In this document: in pieces, positions 21,311-33,851 of the stretch | Numbering within the stretch: position 1 is the first letter of the stretch | Layout: each line of letters begins with the position of its first letter | Source of the DNA: Eunapius fragilis | Lineage: Eukaryota; Porifera; Demospongiae; Spongillida; Spongillidae | DNA: 64,000 nt | Direction of reading: 5' to 3' | Assembly: GCA_963681505.1 (NCBI GenBank) | Contig: OY811974.1 | Location: forward strand, 8,518,239-8,582,238 | Translations under genes and position numbers: made by a program | The notes under the pieces: generated by a model | What the model was told of the DNA's origin: nothing | The model's database searches: none | What the model saw: only the letters and a program-made list of their open reading frames with translations

Positions 21311-24300
21311 TGTATGTATGTATGTACATGTATGTATGTTTTTTTGTTTGTTTGTTTGTTTGTTTGTTTGTTATGTGTCATGTTGTCTTTCCTTTACTCA
21401 AGGGAAAGTTCTGTTCTTCTCCCCTAACGTGACTGTACTCTATGCATGTATGTACATGTGTATGATGGAAGTTATTATCATGTATGTTCAGTATTGTTCC
21501 ATTGTCATTTCCCGTACTCAAGGAGCTCTTGAAGTTCCTCTTCAGAGAAGCTAAGATCCATAATGCTATCTTGTTCTTTGATGAGTGTGAGTCGCTGTTT
21601 GAGTCCAGGGAGACACGACCCAACCCAAACCTAGGTGTCCTGCTAACTGAGGTACCTCTAACACTATGATCCCTGCTCTCATTTGGTTGGTGGGTTTTTA
21701 CGTCCCAGATTGAGCAGTATGATGGCGTGATCATCTTGGCAACCAACAGGCACCATGACCTTGATGAAGCCATGCATAGGAGGTAACTGTTGTGAGTGGT
21801 TTTGGCCACACCTCTTAATGATGCTGACCACACCTCTTAATGATGCTGACCACACCTCTAAATGATGCTGACCACACCTCTCTGCAGGATACAGCTGGCC
21901 CTGTCCTTTGCTGTGCCTGACTACACCCTCAGGGTTAGTATATGGCGCTCCCATGTCCCAGGTATTGTGTGTGTGTGTGTGTGTGTGTGCACATTTATGT
22001 ACATGTGCATGTATTGTTTTTTGCCATATATGGTTGTGCTTGTCCCAATGTAACAACTGCATGCTCTAAAAGCAGTTTTGTATTTTTATTTTTCATTTTC
22101 TACTATCAAATGTACACATATACTCATAAAATGAATAGTGAGTGGCTAACATCAACTTTTCCTCACCTGTGGTTTGCACATGTATGGTGGTTGCCATGGT
22201 AGCCATCTGTGGTACATGCGTGATGGTGTACGTGGGTTTTGCCATACAAGGGTCACTCCTTAAAACAAGGGGAAGGGGCGGGGCTTATTGTGTCATTGTT
22301 GAGATGTGTTCACAACAACAAGAACACGCATGTGTGTATACCCTTGGTGTGTAGTAGTGTTACACTCACATATCTTATATGTACAGGGATGTGTGGTTTG
22401 TGTGATGATGTAAGTGGGCGTGGTAGGGAAATACGAGGATCACTCACATGCATCAAGGGGGAGTTGTACATTCTGTCATGCCATCTGTGTGATCATTACA
22501 AGGGTGATGATCACTTGATGTTAACTGCATGGGTGTATGGGCCCTTGGTGTTGGTGTCATTACACCCATGTACTCATGTATTACATGTAAGCCTTGCATG
22601 CATGCACACACCTAAACACACACATACACACACACACACACACACACCACACACACACACACACAATTTCATGAGCTCTATTTGGAAGACCTCTGCAAGC
22701 TCACTTGTGCCGCAAGGGTGGTGTGGTGGGTGTCGTCTTTTAGCATTTGGGGGCTGGTCTTTCAAAGGCTGTCATACTGTGATGATGTGTTAGCAGCGAT
22801 CGTCTTAAAGTATATGCAGTCATTCCAGGTGTCTAAATTTCACCCCAATCCAAAGAGGTGTGGTCTTCATCAAAACCACTTTCCCCACCCCTCCAGTTGT
22901 TGCCACGGCTACGTCAGGGTGCATGGTTTATGTTTACATACACGTACATGTAAAACATTCGGATAATTTGCGTTGCATTGTGCTAGAAGTGATGTACATG
23001 TATTTGGCTATCTGTGCCTTCTGAGTGTTTGTGTGTGTACTTGCGTCACTGTGTAAAAGGTTATATCATACAGTGTATGTCATTAATTAGCAGTGTATAA
23101 AATTGCATATTGGGACACCATTTTGTGCTTGTGTATGCACTAATATAGTAGCCTTCATCATGTGTTGGGCTATTATTATGTCTGCATGCATAGCATGCTC
23201 ACCTTGACACTGGGCTAAATCACCAGTGTTTGTATTGGCTACATTGTATATGTTTGTGTGTGTTTGTGTGTGTGTGTGTGTTTGTGACTGTGTGCGTGTG
23301 TGTGTGCTTTGGTGGAAGTGCAGTTTGCTGGCTATGCACACACAACATGTTTGTTAGTACAGCAGCAGTGACTATGTGCATGCATACATGGTCACTGCTG
23401 AGGGACATTGCTGGGTGAAACTGTTCAATATACCAGTGTGTGTGTGTGTGTGTGCATGCGTGTGTGTGCGTGTGTGCGTATGTGTGTGTGTACATGTACA
23501 GTGTACATGTATGTGTGTGTGCGTGCATGTGTGTGTGCTTTGACTGGCTGCAGTACATCTACAGTGTATGTATGTCATTTTAGCATGCAAATGATGTAAT
23601 GCAAAATGATGTAATGTGTACGTACTGGAGCTGACAGAGTCCTGTTTCCATTTGAGTGTATGTACATGAACTGGACCTGTCCTGTTCCCATTTCATTCAT
23701 CTTGCCTCTGTTCCCAGCTGCCGTAGTGGCACCTGATGTGAGCTGGTCCCACCTGGCCATGAGCTATGAGCTAACAGGAGGACTGATACGTAACGCTGTC
23801 CTCTCTGCACTGGCCTTGGCCATCAAGGGTTGCCATGGCGGCACACTTGTCATCACAGAGCAGCACCTTATGGAGGGAGCCAGACTGCAGCTAAGGTGTG
23901 TGTGAGTGTGGAGAGAGTGAGGGAAGGGGAGGGGAGTACAAGGGAGGGGAGGGGGAGGGGAGGGGAGGGGGAGGGGGGGTTGGTGGCAATTTAATTAGTA
24001 GATAAACCACTGTATACAAGTATATATGTATATGACAAAGATGACGACTGTTAGGGATTTAGATATTTAAATGGTGCCTAGCCATAAAATGTATCATTAA
24101 GCTCATGAATATGTGTACTTCTATTTATACTAAAGGCATGACCAGGTATTACATCTGTGCACATTTAGCCAATGGGTTAGTGGCATTTAGCTGATGAGTC
24201 ATATGAAGTTTAAGAACCATTAATTAATTGTATTCTTTTTTACTTTGAGGGGGGGGGGGGGGGGATGCTCGCTAAAAAGTTTTATCTGATTGGCACCTGG

Positions 24301-26628
24301 AGTTATTATTTTTCAAGCTGGCAGGTGCGGGGTTAGTGGAAGGTGTTTAAGTAATACTATGAGTATGTATGGATGTGGGCGTGGCTGATGAAGGTTGCTC
24401 TTGTTGTGTGTACTGTGTTACCTGCTCTCGATAAATTACATCTACTGTACTTAAAATAGTCCAAGTGTCAAGCTTCTTTATGTGTTCAAATCAGTTAGCA
24501 ATATTGATGAAAGTTAGCCAAATTAACCCCCTGGCAACCCCCTGGGGAAATATCCCCTTTGCTACCTCCCCCCCCCCCCCCCCCCCCCCCCCAGGGGTCT
24601 GCTAGAGATGGTGGACTTTGAGAGGCGGGTCATCCCCACCTTTGGTCTGAGGGACCTGGTGTACAGCCAACCTACCATGGATACCCTCCAACACTTCCTC
24701 GTGGCCGCCAAGGCACGGAAGTTTGTGGCCGCCCAGTGGGGCTTCTCCTCTGAGGAGAACGTGGCCCAGACCCACGGCATCATTCTGCTGGTGTGCGGGC
24801 CTCCCGGGAGCGGGAAAACGGCCATCGCCCACGCCATGGGCTACGAACTAGGGCAGCCAATAAAGGTAATCTCCACACCCTCATCCCGGACCATGTACAT
24901 GTATATGAATATGAGTTGACATATAACTTTACATGTATAACAATAACCACACCAAACATCTACACACGTACGTTTAATTACCACATAATAATAACTATGG
25001 GCATTTATAGCAACTACTTGAGCCGAAATTACATCAATAATTTTATATTCCATGTCAGTTGGCGAGAGCTTGTGGTCAACTGGTGAGGGTGGAGAGTGGT
25101 TGATGAAGGTGGAGGTGTGTGGTTAGTGAGGGTGGAGGTGTGATTGGTAGAAGTGGAAGGTGTGTTGATACAGGTGGCAGGTAATCTTTTCTGTTTCAAA
25201 AAACAACGTAAATAGTGCAGTTGCACAAACTTAAGGTTTTGTTTAGCAGATAAGGAGGAAGGGTGTGGTTAGTTAGGGTAGAAGTTTAGTTGATGAAGGT
25301 GTGTTCCTCTCACCCCTCCCTCACCACCACCTCCCTCCCCCTTCACAGGAGGTGAATTGCACAGAGCTTCTCTCCCACACGATGACTGCCAGTCCTAGGA
25401 ACAATAGGGGCGTGGCTGCCTTCTTCAAAGATGCCCAGAGGGCCAATGCCATGGTGGTACTGGACGGAGCAGAAGTTATCCTGGGAAGCTATGGAGGTGT
25501 GCTCTATTCAGAGTGGTATGTATATATTTCAAATGCTAGCTTTTGCTCCTTGCAGTGGGCAGTTTGGTATCCAGCCTTGTTGGGTGCGAGACCTTCACCT
25601 TGGCATATCAGATTGAGCACTACAACGGGATAGTTGTCCTCACCAGTCGACAGCCGCTGGGCCAGTTGGACGTGCCACGCCTACCTAGGCTGAGGTACAT
25701 GTAGTTATGGTTGTGTGCACATGTGGATACGATTGCAGTGTAGTTGGTGTACTGCACATATTGAAATGCGTAGTTTGTGCAGACAATAATGTAAAATGAA
25801 TATGGCCAGACATGGAAGGCCAATGACACAACATACATGTACGCATATCCCCATCTACACTAACAGCACACATGTTGTGTACCTATGACATGTCATATAC
25901 ATGTAGATGTCTTATACAAGTATTAGTTCTGATTTAAATGTCTTGAATATTTAATACCAACATTGGGTCTTCTAGTACCATTAATGTAGCGTAAGGGAAT
26001 ATTTCACATGTAATTGATGAGTCTGCAGTATAATAATTGTACCGTTGAACTAATTAACTATAATAGTATTATGCATAAATGGCTGACCATTGAAGGTTAA
26101 GCAGTCCTTATTCTGCAGGTACCTATAGGAATTATTTTCATGCAGGCAGATATATGTGTACATCACATCATCACATGTGCACACACTTGTACATCATCCC
26201 ACCATTACATGTATGTGTACACATGCACACACTACAGATATGTTCTAGACCTCCATCCTCCTGACGTCCAGCTAAGAATGAAGCTGTGGGCCAAGTTGAT
26301 ACCAAGGAGAGCACCTGTGAGCACTGGTCTGGATTTTGTGGGGCTAGCAGAGAGGCAAGTGTGCGTGTGTGTGTGTGCATGTATTTACATGTATGTGTAT
26401 GTGTGTATATGTGTGTGTGTGAAGCAGTGGTGACTTGCCTTCTATTTGCACAGGTTTGAGTTTACTGGTGGGCAAATTGCCAACAGCATATGTTATGCCT
26501 CAGAGTGGGCATCAAATAGACCGCATTCAAAGGCAGTCATCACAAATGACGACCTCAATGCAGCAGCAGAAGAGGAGTGGAAAAGAATGCAGCAGGGAAT
26601 TTCTCCTGCAATGGGCATTTTTCAGTAA
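16433..26628 (+). CDS. Double-AAA ATPase, copy B, most complete but damaged
   Basis: Predicted exons: 16433-16655 (frames change), 16656-16868, 16998-17054, 17140-17251, 17422-17542, 17752-18065, 18175-18254, 18329-18453, 18537-18579, 18858-18971, 19089-19210, 19331-19474, 19745-19846, 20010-20088, 21002-21093, 21523-21651, 21709-21782, 21888-21961, 23718-23895, 24595-24865, 25349-25515, 25563-25694, 26238-26354, 26454-26628. This gives about 1,080 residues: a helical N-terminal part, a Glu-rich acidic stretch (exon 17752), then two AAA modules. An alternative acceptor at 17733 would lengthen the acidic exon by 18 nt in frame. Damage compared with copy C: the donor after 18065 reads AT instead of GT, and exon 18537 lacks one A of an AAAA run. 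The 5' exon changes frame twice near G-rich runs, which could be real decay or assembly error. The start codon is not identified, and no named family was recognised. Confidence 0.8.
17285..17421. repeat. Polypyrimidine CTTCCTCC repeat before an exon
   Basis: An almost pure C/T tract of CCTTCCTCCTCC units ends at the CAG acceptor of exon 17422. The copy in unit C (53172-53277) is shorter, and the B/C homology begins at its left edge (17284 / 53162), so the tract marks a duplication breakpoint. Confidence 0.85.
19615..19725. repeat. 14-bp minisatellite in an AAA intron
   Basis: Tandem units of about 14 bp, GTCATGTGATGGCA, just before the exon at 19745. Unit C has more copies with an extra GAT (55480-55668). 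Confidence 0.9.
20095..20300. repeat. 29-bp minisatellite in the P-loop intron
   Basis: About six units of GGGATGTGAGGGGCACAGG then GGTTACCTAG. Unit C has about three to four (56068-56165). Confidence 0.9.
20418..20910. repeat. 26-bp minisatellite in the P-loop intron
   Basis: About 19 near-perfect units of 26 bp, each with GGTGTTGGGATGGTCCC followed by ATCTATGGA. Unit C (56285-56965) has about 26 units with several variant types, so copy number and variant order differ between duplicates. The long reading frames across it are by-products of the repeat. Confidence 0.95.
21094..21330. repeat. TATG tetranucleotide microsatellite
   Basis: (TATG)n starts directly at the GTATGT donor after exon 21002-21093, so the 5' splice site is itself part of the repeat. 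It is followed by (GTTT)n at about 21338-21371. Unit C carries a longer array (57164-57510). Confidence 0.95.
22615..22665. repeat. CA microsatellite
   Basis: Interrupted (CA)n within the long intron before exon 23718. The unit C counterpart is at about 58820-58863. Confidence 0.9.
24595..26628 (+). other. Second AAA module of copy B, catalytically altered
   Basis: Walker A GPPGSGKT is intact. The Walker B strand reads MVVLDGAE, with Gly directly after the Asp where the catalytic Glu normally sits. The sensor-1 position reads VVLTSRQ instead of an ATN-type Asn. The pattern is the same in copies A and C. By the family's known chemistry, such a module should bind but poorly hydrolyse ATP. It ends with a canonical lid, FTGGQIANS, and a short C-terminus. 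Confidence 0.75.
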
Positions 26629-26932
26629 CTGAGTTTGTAATTGTAGTTGAGTTCGTTGATGGCACTGCTGAAAAGTGCAGTAAAGAATTTTTAATACATG
26701 TAGTTTCAAGTGATTGTGTAAATATTCCTAATACATTTACATGCATACATAAATTCCATCTTAAAGCCGTCCAAAATGAGATAGCAATGAAAATCCACAT
26801 GGTGTTCAGTAGAGGTAGAGTCATTGTCACACTCCTGTGGGAACAGGAAGCAACAGAAACTTTTGGTCAGCATGAACAATCTAATTTACCTGATCTTTGA
26901 GCACTGTGCCAGTCGTTTCTTCAGCAATTCCC

Positions 26933-28233
26933 ATTCACCCCCAAAAATCAACGAGGGATGTCTTCATCATCTATATCATAACATTGTAGTTCCGTTTGCA
27001 TATTCACTGATGCCTGTGTCAGAATTTAAATCATTGATGATATTCTGCTTCCCTATACTAGCAGCATATAGTAAAGGATGGTTATGAAAAAAAATTTTCA
27101 ATACATCCATAGACTGGAAATGGCTCTCCAGTCACATCTTCAAGGCAGTTCCAGCACCCCATCTCTTCTCTCAAGTTATACATGTACATGTAATCCTCCA
27201 TCGATCTGCCTCCTGTTCGGATATGCAATAATTACTGGTGGTACATCTTACACAAGTTGGACTTGTAATAACTTTTATTCATTGGCCCACAGTAAAACTC
27301 TCAACATCACCCATCTCAGAATAACAGTCATCCTTACTCCCAAACATTGGGCTTTGATTTTCTATGGAAGCCATATTTGTTATTCCAAATTTCATGCGTC
27401 TTACATAAATATAGTAATCATAATTATGTCATTCTTGAAGCTTAAATGTCCCTCTCAACATCATCAAGTAATTTTCGTATACTCATCAATAAAATGTCAA
27501 CGGGTTTATATTACACACTGATCTTGAGCAACCTCAATAAGATGTATAGCATCAGAAGTTGAGCATATTTGGTACAAACCAATTGACGTGCAGTTCAACT
27601 ATTATACACATGCAAGACCTCATGTAATTTACCGTGCTCTTGTGCTTGTTTCATTCTCTGTGTTTCGTGCACCAGGATCGCATCAGTCTGCACCACGTTC
27701 CATGAACCCACTACATTCGAGCGTTGGAAGTGTTCATGCAATCGGAGGTAACACTCATCGACATTATGAATATAATTATATCCCTCTTCGCGCGCGCAAG
27801 ACGTACAGACCATTTTCATCTGTCATGTGACAATTCCGTAATCTGCCTTACGTCAGCATCACACAACATAAATTAATATATGATTTGCGGGATTGGAACA
27901 TGCTCAAGTTATGCACCTATCATTGTTACGTGAGACCCCCCCCCCCCCCCTCTGGGGCGAACTACATGTAGGGCGAAGTCAGGAATAAGTGGGGATTTGA
28001 CGTGTGAATATCATTACTGGTCACACATTTGACCATAGTCGGGCACGCATTATAGACCTTTTATCAGACCACGTAGTATAGACATATTATATTAACATAT
28101 TATTATATTATTATATAGACATATTATATTAACCCCCAACCAGGGGCAGTTTGCTTTAATAAAGGTGAAATCCCTCCCAATGCCCCAAGGGGGGGTGGGG
28201 GGGTCTCACGTAACAATAATGGGCGCATTACCG
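26933..28233. other. Segment unique to unit B
   Basis: It replaces about 220 bp found in A (4666-4890) and C. It contains a MITE at 27922-28217 and a TA-rich palindromic stretch at about 28075-28135. I see no convincing gene. Confidence 0.6.
27922..28217. mobile_element. MITE with ATTGTTACGTGAGACCCCC ends
   Basis: Terminal inverted repeats of about 20 bp: ATTGTTACGTGAGACCCC on the left and GGGGTCTCACGTAACAAT on the right. It is only in unit B, so it was inserted after or during the rearrangement. Confidence 0.75.
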
Positions 28234-28851
28234 GCGGCGAAATCGCTACCTAGCTTGCATCTACAAAATTAGTTCAATTCAGCCACACCTAACAGTAAAC
28301 ACTCTTATGATAAATATGGCTATAAGGGGACTTTACATACTCTTTACCAAGTTTATCTATTTTCCTTTTAGTCAAGTTGCTCCAGGAAAAAGTTCTAGCA
28401 GATGAAATACTGCGACATTATTCCATGGAGAACATACAACTCAGAAGAGGAAAACAAGGATGTTTGCTCCTTGACAGCCGGGCCGACTGTACTTTACTAA
28501 GAACGGATGGGACACCCATCTGCTGATAAATAAAAAATGTGAGAATACTGTTTGGATATAGGCTACCACGTAAAAAAACAGATTTTTATATTTCAGTGGA
28601 AGGCAGGAATCAGTATAAAACGGTCGATAAAATGTCCAATGTTTTAATTATCACCATCACGTACTATCTGTGATAACATTGCATCATGCATGTATTATTA
28701 TTCCGTATATACATGTGTATGCATGCATGTAATCCCGACATGTCCGACTCGAAACACCATTTGATTATTGACTTGAGCTCCATGCAGCGCCATGCATGAT
28801 GGGATTATGATATCTGCGCCCCATGTAGTGTTACGGTTGAAAATGGCGTGC

Positions 28852-28880
28852 GCCCCCCCCCCCCCCCCCCCCCCCCCCCC
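28852..28880. repeat. Poly-C tract in unit B
   Basis: Long C homopolymer corresponding to 5511-5536 in unit A. Confidence 0.9.
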
Positions 28881-29106
28881 AAATACATGCAAGTACATGT
28901 ATGGTATCTGCATGTGTAGGAAGCAATCCTAACTTGGAAGTCTGGGCATAATAAACCACGCCTGTGAGTAGACAAAACATTGTGTGCCGGTTGTGGATTG
29001 AACAGTGTTTCTGTGGCGACGGCACAGTGTGCATGTGTGGTGTGTGGACTGAAATGTGTTTGCATATGTGTGTCTGATGAGGACTGAACAGTGTACACGT
29101 ATGTGT

Positions 29107-29321
29107 CACTGCATGAAAGTTTGGATTTACAATATATTTACTACTGATCAAATGTGGTGCAAATGTGTTAGTAAATATGGTATATGTGACATCAACACCA
29201 TAGTAAATATAAAGCTTTCATTTACTATAGCGGAAATGTCACATATACAATATTTACATACACATGTGCACCACATTTGAACAGTAGTAAATGTATTATA
29301 AATCCAAACTTTCATGCAGTG
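29107..29321. mobile_element. Foldback MITE inserted only in unit B
   Basis: Terminal inverted repeats of about 90 bp, CACTGCATGAAAGTTTGG to CCAAACTTTCATGCAGTG. Unit A has an uninterrupted GTATGTGTATTTGTAGG at the matching place, so this insertion postdates the A/B split. Confidence 0.85.
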
Positions 29322-29443
29322 TGTGTTTGTAAGGACTAAAAACTATTAAGATGTGTGGATGTTGCGCGTGTGTGGACTGAACAGTGTGAAGTGCAGGTTG
29401 GGGGCATGTGTGCAGTGAAGTGTGTGATCATAGATTATGATCA

Positions 29444-29565
29444 TAGGACTATGACATTTTCCCTTACTTTTACAGACCCTTGTTTCCTTGCTTTTTACAC
29501 CACCACTGTCTATATCTCACCAACTTTCTCATGGGGAATGTTTTTAGTTACTTGTTTCATAAATT
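29444..29565. mobile_element. Half copy of the hairpin MITE family, unit B
   Basis: Counterpart of 5893-6018; matches the right arm of 46203-46475. Confidence 0.7.
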
Positions 29566-29783
29566 CATAACTGCATGATAGTTTGGAATTTACAATATAT
29601 TTACTACTGATCAAGTGTGGTACAAATGCGTTAGTAAATATGGTATTTATGACATCAACACAGTAGTAAATATAAAGCTTTCATTTACTATAGTGGAAAT
29701 GTCACACATACAATATTTAGAACACATTTGCACCATATTTGAACAGTAGTAAATATACTGTAAATCCAAACTTTCATGCAGTG
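29566..29783. mobile_element. Foldback MITE, unit B counterpart of 6031-6251
   Basis: Same family and same position as the copy in unit A, therefore older than the duplication. Confidence 0.8.
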
Positions 29784-30035
29784 ATATCTCTAATTATACG
29801 TCTTACACCGACAGTACACATGTAGTTGATTGTAAATCATTTGCTACTTCTCCTGTAGTTTTCTGATTTGGTATTGACAATTTTAAACTTGTCAAGATTC
29901 TGCCTTGTAAAGATACGTGTAGCATTTAGTACGGCCCTAGTATAACAATACAATTAATATACAATAGACTATTTCTTCACAGTAGGCACTTTTCCAGCCA
30001 ATTCTGAAGCTATTGGTCGACTTACCATTCTTTAA

Positions 30036-30290
30036 TTGTGTTCCTATCCTAAGTTATGCGTGGTCAAGAAGAAGGATAATTCTGGGACTGGGTACGCGAG
30101 GACGTACCAGTACTCTTTTGTTCTCTACAACCGCGCGATTTTGCGACATAAAACATACGACGAAATTAATCACTTTCGTCTTCTCGTTCGATTACAACAA
30201 CTAGCTAAACGATCCGATCGTCAGGAGTCTCGTTATCACGGCTCGCGTGTTTTTAATGATTTCATAGACGGGATCAAGTTCTATATGTAA
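30036..30290 (+). pseudogene. Unclassified repeated coding fragment, unit B
   Basis: Same frame as 6505-6760 and 46861-47045. Here the frame remains open through VLYNRAILRHKTYDE and on to a stop after GIKFYM. Product unknown. Confidence 0.45.
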
Positions 30291-31123
30291 GTTTGTAAGC
30301 GAAACTTCCGATGAAGTGATGTGGATTGAACAGTGCGTGTGGTGTGGGCTGGAATATGTGTGCGTGGGTGGTATGTTTACTGAACAGTGTGCTTGTGGAA
30401 TGAACAGTCTGTGTGTGTGAATGTGTGCGTGTGTGTGGACAGAACAGTGTGTTTAGTGTGCGGTTGGCTGCGTGTGTACAGTAAAGTGTGTGGATGTGCG
30501 TGTGATTATATCAATGGTGTGATGTGGAGTGTGTACTGTGAATAGTGTGTGTGGAATGAACAGCCTGTGTGTGTGTGTATGTGTGTGTTTATGTGTGTGT
30601 GTGTGTGTGCATGTGTGCGTGTGTGTGTGTACTTAACAGCGTGTGTTCGTGTGGATTGTATAGTGTATGCGGTTTGTGGAATAAAGCTAAGGGTAGGAAT
30701 CTTAATAAGTACTAACCTTTGTTGTAGTTTTGATACAATCACAGAAACAGACATAGTACTAAATCTACTAAGCTTTGTTGTAGACTTAAGTAACTTTCGA
30801 TGCACCTATATTACATTGTAAATCTGTCCTCAATTACTAGTACCTGTACTCTCCATTCTATAGGCCCTATATACATAGACCATATCATATTCCTCAGTTG
30901 TGATGTATACAGGGCCTGGACATGAGATAAATTGCTAAGGGTTACCGTACATTAAAACATATGCCATGTCATGATCATTAAAAGGTCCTAAATCATGCAT
31001 ATTAAATTTTAGGCCCTAAACTACCTAAGCCTATCGTTCAGGACCTATCATGCGTACTGCTAATATTATTGTAATCAGGACTCGGACCTTTCCGGGAATT
31101 GTTGAGACAGTGTTGTACATGTA

Positions 31124-32376
31124 GAAGGGTCTCTCTGCGCTATGACGTAACCGTTATACTAAAATTAAAATCGTGTATCGAGTTGTTTGCTTGGCGCTAG
31201 GGTCTGGATTTACAGTCCAGACCCTAGCTGTATAGGTACATATCATAATATCCTTTTAAAACCCCCATTCTATTCATTTAAAACCATGAATACTGCCAAA
31301 GACTTTTAAATTTAAAAACAATCAAACAGAAGAGGTTGGGGCCTAATGCAAACATGCACAACGAACAAAAATATGATTTCTGACTGCGTTTTTTTTTTTG
31401 GTGTTATGATAGCACCAAACACACATGCGTTGACCCTCCGTAAACTTGATGATGAGATGTGGTCCAGGAGGCTGGCTTTCAGTCCCCATGCATGCAGGGT
31501 GTCCGTAACACGCACATCTTCTGACACTGAGTGTTGACAGTTGAGGGAACGTGCAGCAAACAGTTGTATCACTCTCAAATGAAAAGTCTTATGTTTATTC
31601 ATGCTTGCGTTATTCATAAAAAAAGCAACTCATATTTTTCATTTTTTTTTCGATGGGTAGTGTGCCACACGATTAAGACGAAAGACGAAACAGGGAGGTG
31701 GAGAGGAATACACTCGTTAAATACTTGTTATTTGACCGCAGCAAAATGCAACAGATAAGGTTCGAAGTACAAAAGTACATCTAATCACAATACACATGTT
31801 TTATCATGAATGGTGCTTTAACGTTTTAGGATGGCCATCCTTAAATAAGGATGATGACCGCTTTCTAGAAGAATGATGTAATCTTGGTGCTTTGTTTTAT
31901 ATTAGTGATTCACTAGATTCAAGATCATGCAGATCAGCGATACTGCCGCGATTAAAACAGGTTTGGCTTGCTCAAAAACCGGTAATGCAATGTAAATACG
32001 GCGAAACCATCATTTGCCGCTGGCGATATAGTAGTAAGCAAAATCAATTTAAAGTGACGTATGGCAAGGAATTAAGGACAGGTTTCTAGGAGTATAATGT
32101 ACACTGTCAGATGGATCTTTGGAACAATATCCTTGCGGCGTCGACAATCTACGCTCACTTACGGACCAGTACTTCCAAAGATCGAAGCGATTGCATACAC
32201 TCGAAAGCTGACGTCAAGCTAAACAACCCTGCTTAGATACCGAGGGGTGCCACAGAAAGCAACGGGTGTAATTCCTCAGTACGGATGGATGACATACATG
32301 TAGGCGTATATAGGAGACCAAAGCGGCGGCAGAACAACCACATGCAGTGCACGTGGTTTCAGTGAGGCTAAGGTAC
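31124..32376. other. Unique stretch, no gene seen
   Basis: Starts where the A/B homology ends. It holds a strong hairpin at 31196-31228 and one copy of the 16-bp palindrome ATCCTTAAATAAGGAT at 31837-31852. Open frames are short and show no recognisable motif. Confidence 0.5.
31196..31228. repeat. Perfect 13-bp stem hairpin
   Basis: Arms GCTAGGGTCTGGA and TCCAGACCCTAGC with a 7-nt loop TTTACAG. It could be the fused ends of a lost foldback element. Confidence 0.7.
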
Positions 32377-33621
32377 CAGAGATAATATATAGAGGGATTG
32401 GAAACGAGCCCAATTAACACCAATTAACGCGGACAATGCTACATGCAACATATATGGCTTCGACACCGCATATGTGAGTTTTTTTTTTGTTTTTTATATA
32501 TTATCTCTGCTATTATTGTAACAGCTGAGATGGTAGATGGGACTTCACCAAGTTCAGGGAACTGCTCAGGCATAACCATCTTGTCCAAGACAGTTGCAGA
32601 CCATTATAACTCAGCTGTAACTTTAACTGACATCAATACAGTAGGTTGTAACTGCGTACAGTGCATTCTGTAGACAAAAAGGGGTAAGCCATCAAGAATA
32701 ACCCACATACATAGAAGGGAGGGTTGTCATTTTCAGCCTTGACAACAGGACATCCAATGCATGCACTTCACTTAGCATAAAAACTGATAGTGGGAAAGAT
32801 ACAAGAAATGGACCAGTATCCTCCATACGCTGATTTTCAACAACAGGATGGAGGTCTGCTTTCGAACTTTGAATGGTCATCGAACCAACTGGCACCGCTG
32901 TAAATAAATCACTGGGAACTGATACACGCCTCAATGCTGATACACGCCTCAATGCTGCTTTCCTTCGCTCTTCATTTTTTCGATGAACCGACAGTCGAAA
33001 TTTTCTTCGTCCCATCTCTTCAAAAATAGTTTTAGACATGTTTTTATACGAAGACACCATATAAAAATACAACTATGCAAAATAGGTAACAGTTTTTTAC
33101 ATAATGGAGCCTTCCGCGACAGTTCTCGATACGAAACAAAAGCTACGCTGTCCCGCAAAAAGGAGGCATCCACGTATCTATATGTGACGATACAGCCGAT
33201 TCTAGAAGCGCTTTCTCAACAAAACCTTATTCATGCAAAAATTTATTCAGTTACCAACGTTACTAGCTACTTTTCGATTTATACACATCATTAGCTGAGA
33301 AACGGCTGTCCCACAAAAAAACAGGCTAGAATAAATGCCCTTTAAAGCATCTTTGTGATGTAAAATACCACGAAAACTGCGTTTTCTTTGCGTAAAAACA
33401 ATATCCTACCATTATTCTTTTTTTAAAAATGTAAACCTACCTTATTGTGTTCAATACTGACGAGCGCAAGCCAAAAAAAACCCTGTACGTGTTCTTCTTT
33501 ACCGCCCCTTTTGACACTCTAAAAGGTGTGATTAAACACTTATAGCATTGCCCGCAGTTTTTTTCAACGAATGTATGGCGCACGTGATTCGTTTCCAATT
33601 CGTTTCTATATATTATCTCTG
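32377..33621. mobile_element. DNA transposon with CAGAGATAATATATAG ends
   Basis: Terminal inverted repeats begin CAGAGATAATATATAGA and stay similar for about 31 bp (TTGGAAACGA shared inside). It is flanked by the 7-bp direct repeat AAGGTAC (32370-32376 and 33622-33628). Inside, the minus strand carries a frame (33072-32692) with MGRRKFRL and HRKNEERRK, related to 13929-14159 and 52553-51996. The CAGAG start and 7-8 bp duplication recall hAT elements, but no transposase core is seen, so this is a non-autonomous or decayed copy. Confidence 0.7.
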
Positions 33622-33851
33622 AAGGTACGTCCTGCACGCTGGCGTTTGAGCAGAAGGGAGCATCTACATTAGTACACGTCATTATAAATGCTTGATTTTA
33701 ATTTTGAAGTGTTATGGTGTAAAAAAGCTAACCGCAAGTCATTTCTTCGACGAATCAGGTTGTGAGTATAGCTGGATCAACTGGCTATCAGAGAAAATCA
33801 AGAGTTTTAAAACCATCATGGTTTTTATGGTCAATAATCTCTACTGTTGTG

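Larger units (their letters stand above)
20010..23895 (+). other. First AAA module of copy B
   Basis: Walker A GPSGTGKT is split by an intron between GTG and KT (20088 / 21002). Walker B is a canonical [11 protein letters not shown] (exon 21523). Sensor 1 is ILATNRHHD, followed by LDEAMHRRI with the arginine pair of a classic arginine finger (exons 21709 and 21888). The lid [12 protein letters not shown] is in exon 23718. All key residues of an active AAA ATPase are present, so this module is predicted to hydrolyse ATP. Exon 21888-21961 must read through an internal GGGTTAGT to keep phase with exon 23718. Confidence 0.85.
22750..31123. repeat. Segmental duplication unit B
   Basis: Matches unit A (290-7643) along its length, apart from a replaced segment (26933-28233) and the extra MITE at 29107. 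To the left, the B/C homology continues back to 17284. It lacks the 119-bp palindrome present in A and C. Confidence 0.9.

Noticed and set aside
22670-22745. Possible extra AAA exon ([13 protein letters not shown]) after a CA repeat
   Set aside because: Exon 21888-21961 joins exon 23718 in phase and completes the AAA fold without it; no AAA homology in the segment.
32443-32673. Frame with a hydrophobic N-terminus and several cysteines
   Set aside because: Lies inside the TIR element 32377-33621 with no promoter or splice signals; treated as transposon interior.
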